The position numbers and the translations under genes were made by a program. Below the pieces are notes generated by a model that saw nothing but the letters and a program-made list of their open reading frames with translations, did not search any database and was not told the origin of the DNA. Positions 49,696-51,696 of a stretch of DNA of 51,696 bases are shown here, one piece after another. Origin of the DNA: MGBC108787 sp964430695. Its GTDB lineage: Bacteria; Bacillota_I; Bacilli_A; RF39; UBA660. The stretch is from the NCBI GenBank assembly GCA_964430695.1, contig CAYSFO010000004.1, positions 1 through 51,696 of the forward strand. Direction: 5' to 3'. The first letter of the stretch is position 1, and each line of letters opens with the position of its first letter.

Positions 49696-51285
49696 TTATA
49701 TTTCTTCATCAGAATTATTTATTTTATGGACTCTTTTTTGAATAGATTCCTCTTCTTGTAAAAAATTCGGTAAGGCTTCATATTGCTCTCTTGTTCTTTT
49801 TTTAATGGTACTTAAATAATCTGTTAAACTACTTATTCTTGTTTTTGTTTCAAGTAGAAGTTGTTTCTGTTCTTTTAATTGTTTTTTTATTTCTTTCGAT
49901 TTTCCTCTTATATTTTCTCTTCTTGAAAGATAAGTTAGGGAAATAATAAGCTCGCCTAGTATTATTATGACAGTTGCTAAAGCTAAACGAACGCTTTTAG
50001 TAGAAGTGTCTTCTATTTCATTATATACTTCTTTATTTTGATAGGTTTGACTAATCACATATTTGTTTTCTGTATATTCTTCTGTTTGTGGTTCTACACT
50101 TTTTTCTACTGTACTTTCTGCTAAAACAATATTTTCTCTTAAATCTTCTGTTAAATAATCTTCTACATTTTCTCTATATTCTAAATTTTGAATTGTGTAT
50201 TTATATACGTTTCTTTTATATTCTCCACGAAAGTAGCCAGGTTTTTCCCAAGGAGAATATTCGGTTATTTCTAGCTCGTTATCAGTTTGTTCTTGATATG
50301 TAATACTTTCTTCCCTATTTTCTGGTTGACTAGAATCATAATAAGTTTTTGTTGTTTTGTATTCTTTTATAGGAGGAACTTTATCTGCTAATTTAATGCT
50401 TGCAAAAATTCCGATACCAAGCATACCTAGATTTAGAAAAAATAATGCTTTTCTAGCTATCATTTTTCCATAAAGTCTGTTTCGAGATTTTTTGGTATGT
50501 TTTATCTCTTTAATTTGACTTATAGTTAGTTCTTCTGCATTTTTAAGTTTTATCTGGGTTTGTTCATACTCCTCACATTTTTGTTCTATACTCTTTTCTA
50601 AAATTTCATGATATTTATTCTTATTATTTGCAATGATAAAAAATAATAATTCTCTATCAAGATAGAAGATATCATCAAAACCATTTTTGTTAACCTCTAT
50701 TATTTTACTTTGAATTTGTTTTCGGGTTTCCTCCGATAAATCTTCTAATTCTTCTTTTATGCATTTTACCAAATAGCTTATATGTACTTCGTCTGTTTTT
50801 GCATATTCTAATAATTCACTCTTGTTCGTATAAATTAGTTCTAGTTTAATAATCTTATATGTAAATTTATATACTTTTTCAATAAAATTGGTATTATAGT
50901 CACCAAATTGAAGAGATAAAATTTTCTTTAAAAATGCTATAGTTTCTTTTGCTATTTGGCTGATATTATTATCATCAACTTGTTTTTCTTTTAAATCAAG
51001 TAAGTTTTGATATATAATATAAAATTCTTGATATTTCTTGGTTATAGATTTATTTATTTTTTCTAGCTTTTGTGTGGAATCTCTATAAATATTTGCCTTT
51101 GCTTCTTCTAAAAAAGCAGGATTATCAAATTTTTGGCAGTTAGCGTCTATTTCTTGGGAAGTTGTTTTTTCTATTTCCTTTATTGTTTTCTCTATAGAAT
51201 CTATATCTATTTCGATTTCATTTAATTGATTTAGATTATCTTTTACTTCAATTAATTTTGCATTATAAATAGCAAATTCATTCAT
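49696..51285 (-). CDS. Membrane-associated coiled-coil protein of unknown function
   Basis: The 529-residue protein has a long helical cytoplasmic N-terminus (about 1-275; many Glu/Lys heptads) and a hydrophobic helix near 280-300 (FFLNLGMLGIGIFASIKLAD). A Tyr/Thr/Glu-rich, probably external, segment follows (about 305-425). A second hydrophobic helix near 430-450 (VRLALATVIIILGELIISLT) leads to a C-terminal coiled coil. Both ends should be cytoplasmic. No family was recognised. It follows the HerA-like gene on the same strand, separated by that gene's terminator. Confidence 0.7.
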   Translation of the reverse strand: MNEFAIYNAKLIEVKDNLNQLNEIEIDIDSIEKTIKEIEKTTSQEIDANCQKFDNPAFLEEAKANIYRDSTQKLEKINKSITKKYQEFYIIYQNLLDLKEKQVDDNNISQIAKETIAFLKKILSLQFGDYNTNFIEKVYKFTYKIIKLELIYTNKSELLEYAKTDEVHISYLVKCIKEELEDLSEETRKQIQSKIIEVNKNGFDDIFYLDRELLFFIIANNKNKYHEILEKSIEQKCEEYEQTQIKLKNAEELTISQIKEIKHTKKSRNRLYGKMIARKALFFLNLGMLGIGIFASIKLADKVPPIKEYKTTKTYYDSSQPENREESITYQEQTDNELEITEYSPWEKPGYFRGEYKRNVYKYTIQNLEYRENVEDYLTEDLRENIVLAESTVEKSVEPQTEEYTENKYVISQTYQNKEVYNEIEDTSTKSVRLALATVIIILGELIISLTYLSRRENIRGKSKEIKKQLKEQKQLLLETKTRISSLTDYLSTIKKRTREQYEALPNFLQEEESIQKRVHKINNSDEEI

Positions 51286-51332
51286 TTTATCACGTTCTTT
51301 CTTTATTTCTTCTTATTGTATAAAAATAGATT

Positions 51333-51359
51333 AAAAAAAGCAATCATTATTGATTGCTT
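51333..51359 (-). terminator. Terminator of the HerA-like gene
   Basis: The minus-strand stem AAGCAATCA/TGATTGCTT with a TTAT/ATAA loop is followed by TTTTTT. It overlaps the gene's stop codon. Confidence 0.78.
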
Positions 51360-51696
51360 GAATTATTTTGAGGATTTTCTTTTTTTACGTTCCAAATTTT
51401 TGAAACATCACAGTTGGATGAATATGGTAATGGATTTGGTAATTCTAAACGCATAATCATTGGTATTTTAAATGCTGATCCAAATCCTACACAACTTCCT
51501 GGTTGAAGGGATTTTTGCTTTTCAATAACATCTGCAGAGATATTTGGCAACATTTCTTCAATATATTTTATGTCTTTTGGATGGGTCATTTTAAAGATTA
51601 AGAAGTTTGATACTTGTGAAATAACAGTATCAGATATTTCAACAGGTCTTTGGCTGATAATTCCAAGTAATACACCGTATTTTCTACCCTCTTTGG
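51347..51696 (-). CDS. HerA/DUF87-like ATPase, C-terminal part (partial, cut by window edge)
   Basis: The minus-strand frame stays open to the window edge, well beyond its first internal Met. The visible part begins EGRKYGVLLGIISQRPVEIS then DTVISQVSNFLIFKMTHPKD. This is the conserved C-terminal segment of HerA/FtsK-superfamily hexameric ATPases (the SQRP motif and the arginine-containing strand that follows). About 115 residues are seen; the Walker motifs lie outside. Bacterial HerA-like proteins pump DNA and often pair with a nuclease; no partner is visible here. Confidence 0.78.
   Translation of the reverse strand, partial: KEGRKYGVLLGIISQRPVEISDTVISQVSNFLIFKMTHPKDIKYIEEMLPNISADVIEKQKSLQPGSCVGFGSAFKIPMIMRLELPNPLPYSSNCDVSKIWNVKKENPQNNSSNQ

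Noticed and set aside
1..51696. tRNA or rRNA genes
   Set aside because: I saw no cloverleaf-like GTTCRANNC arm with matching acceptor and no rRNA-like stretch on either strand. A dedicated scan could still find one.

Overview
The window is very AT-rich and low in GC. It uses TGA as a stop and TGG for Trp (standard code), has good Shine-Dalgarno sites, and encodes cell-wall hydrolases, a cell-wall-anchored adhesin and a type III toxin-antitoxin locus. This points to a low-GC Gram-positive member of the Bacillota, probably an uncultured gut lineage. All assignments come from reading the sequence; no database search was run.

Layout. (1) About 0.4-21.2 kb is the transfer part of an integrative conjugative or mobilizable element, nearly all on the minus strand. 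Read in the direction of transcription it has: an ArpU/sigma-like regulator behind a leader terminator; a ribbon-helix-helix (RHH) protein; a secreted protein; a 1249-residue thioester/Cna-B adhesin; SSB; VirB2-, VirB6- and VirB3-like proteins; a type III toxin with its tandem-repeat antitoxin RNA inserted between virB3 and virB4; the VirB4 ATPase; a membrane-anchored M23 peptidase; an XRE protein; a run of small hypothetical proteins; a CHC2/Toprim primase; an oriT with an IncP-like nic sequence; two small accessory proteins; and a MobL/MobP2-like relaxase. No coupling protein (VirD4) and no element integrase is visible. A cut-off GNAT gene lies at the left edge.

(2) About 21.2-40.6 kb is accessory cargo. 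It contains seven 11-bp direct repeats, a large Gfo/Idh/MocA-like protein, a NUDIX hydrolase and a LysR regulator. Next comes the most unusual locus (24.9-37.3 kb): a tight operon of a duplicated-domain protein, a VWA protein with Ser/Gln-rich repeats (broken by an assembly gap), a MoxR-like AAA ATPase and an ankyrin protein. Divergent from it are two large leucine-rich-repeat proteins with no visible export signal that share a Cys/His-containing C-terminal domain. A small XRE regulatory region and a C5 cytosine methyltransferase split into two overlapping reading frames follow. A ZIP transporter gene truncated at about 40.6 kb probably marks the junction with the chromosome.

(3) About 40.6-51.7 kb looks like core chromosome: a lysozyme-like/SGNH hydrolase, a small Asn-rich protein, XerD, RarA, GpsA, TcdA, a YunG-uracil-DNA-glycosylase fusion, a probable 6S RNA, a membrane coiled-coil protein and a partial HerA-like ATPase.

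How it fits together: relaxase, accessory proteins and oriT start transfer; VirB2/3/4/6, the peptidase and the adhesin would build the channel and cell contact; SSB and primase would handle the incoming strand; the toxin-antitoxin locus would stabilise the element. The MoxR-VWA-LRR locus is the best candidate for an undescribed system.
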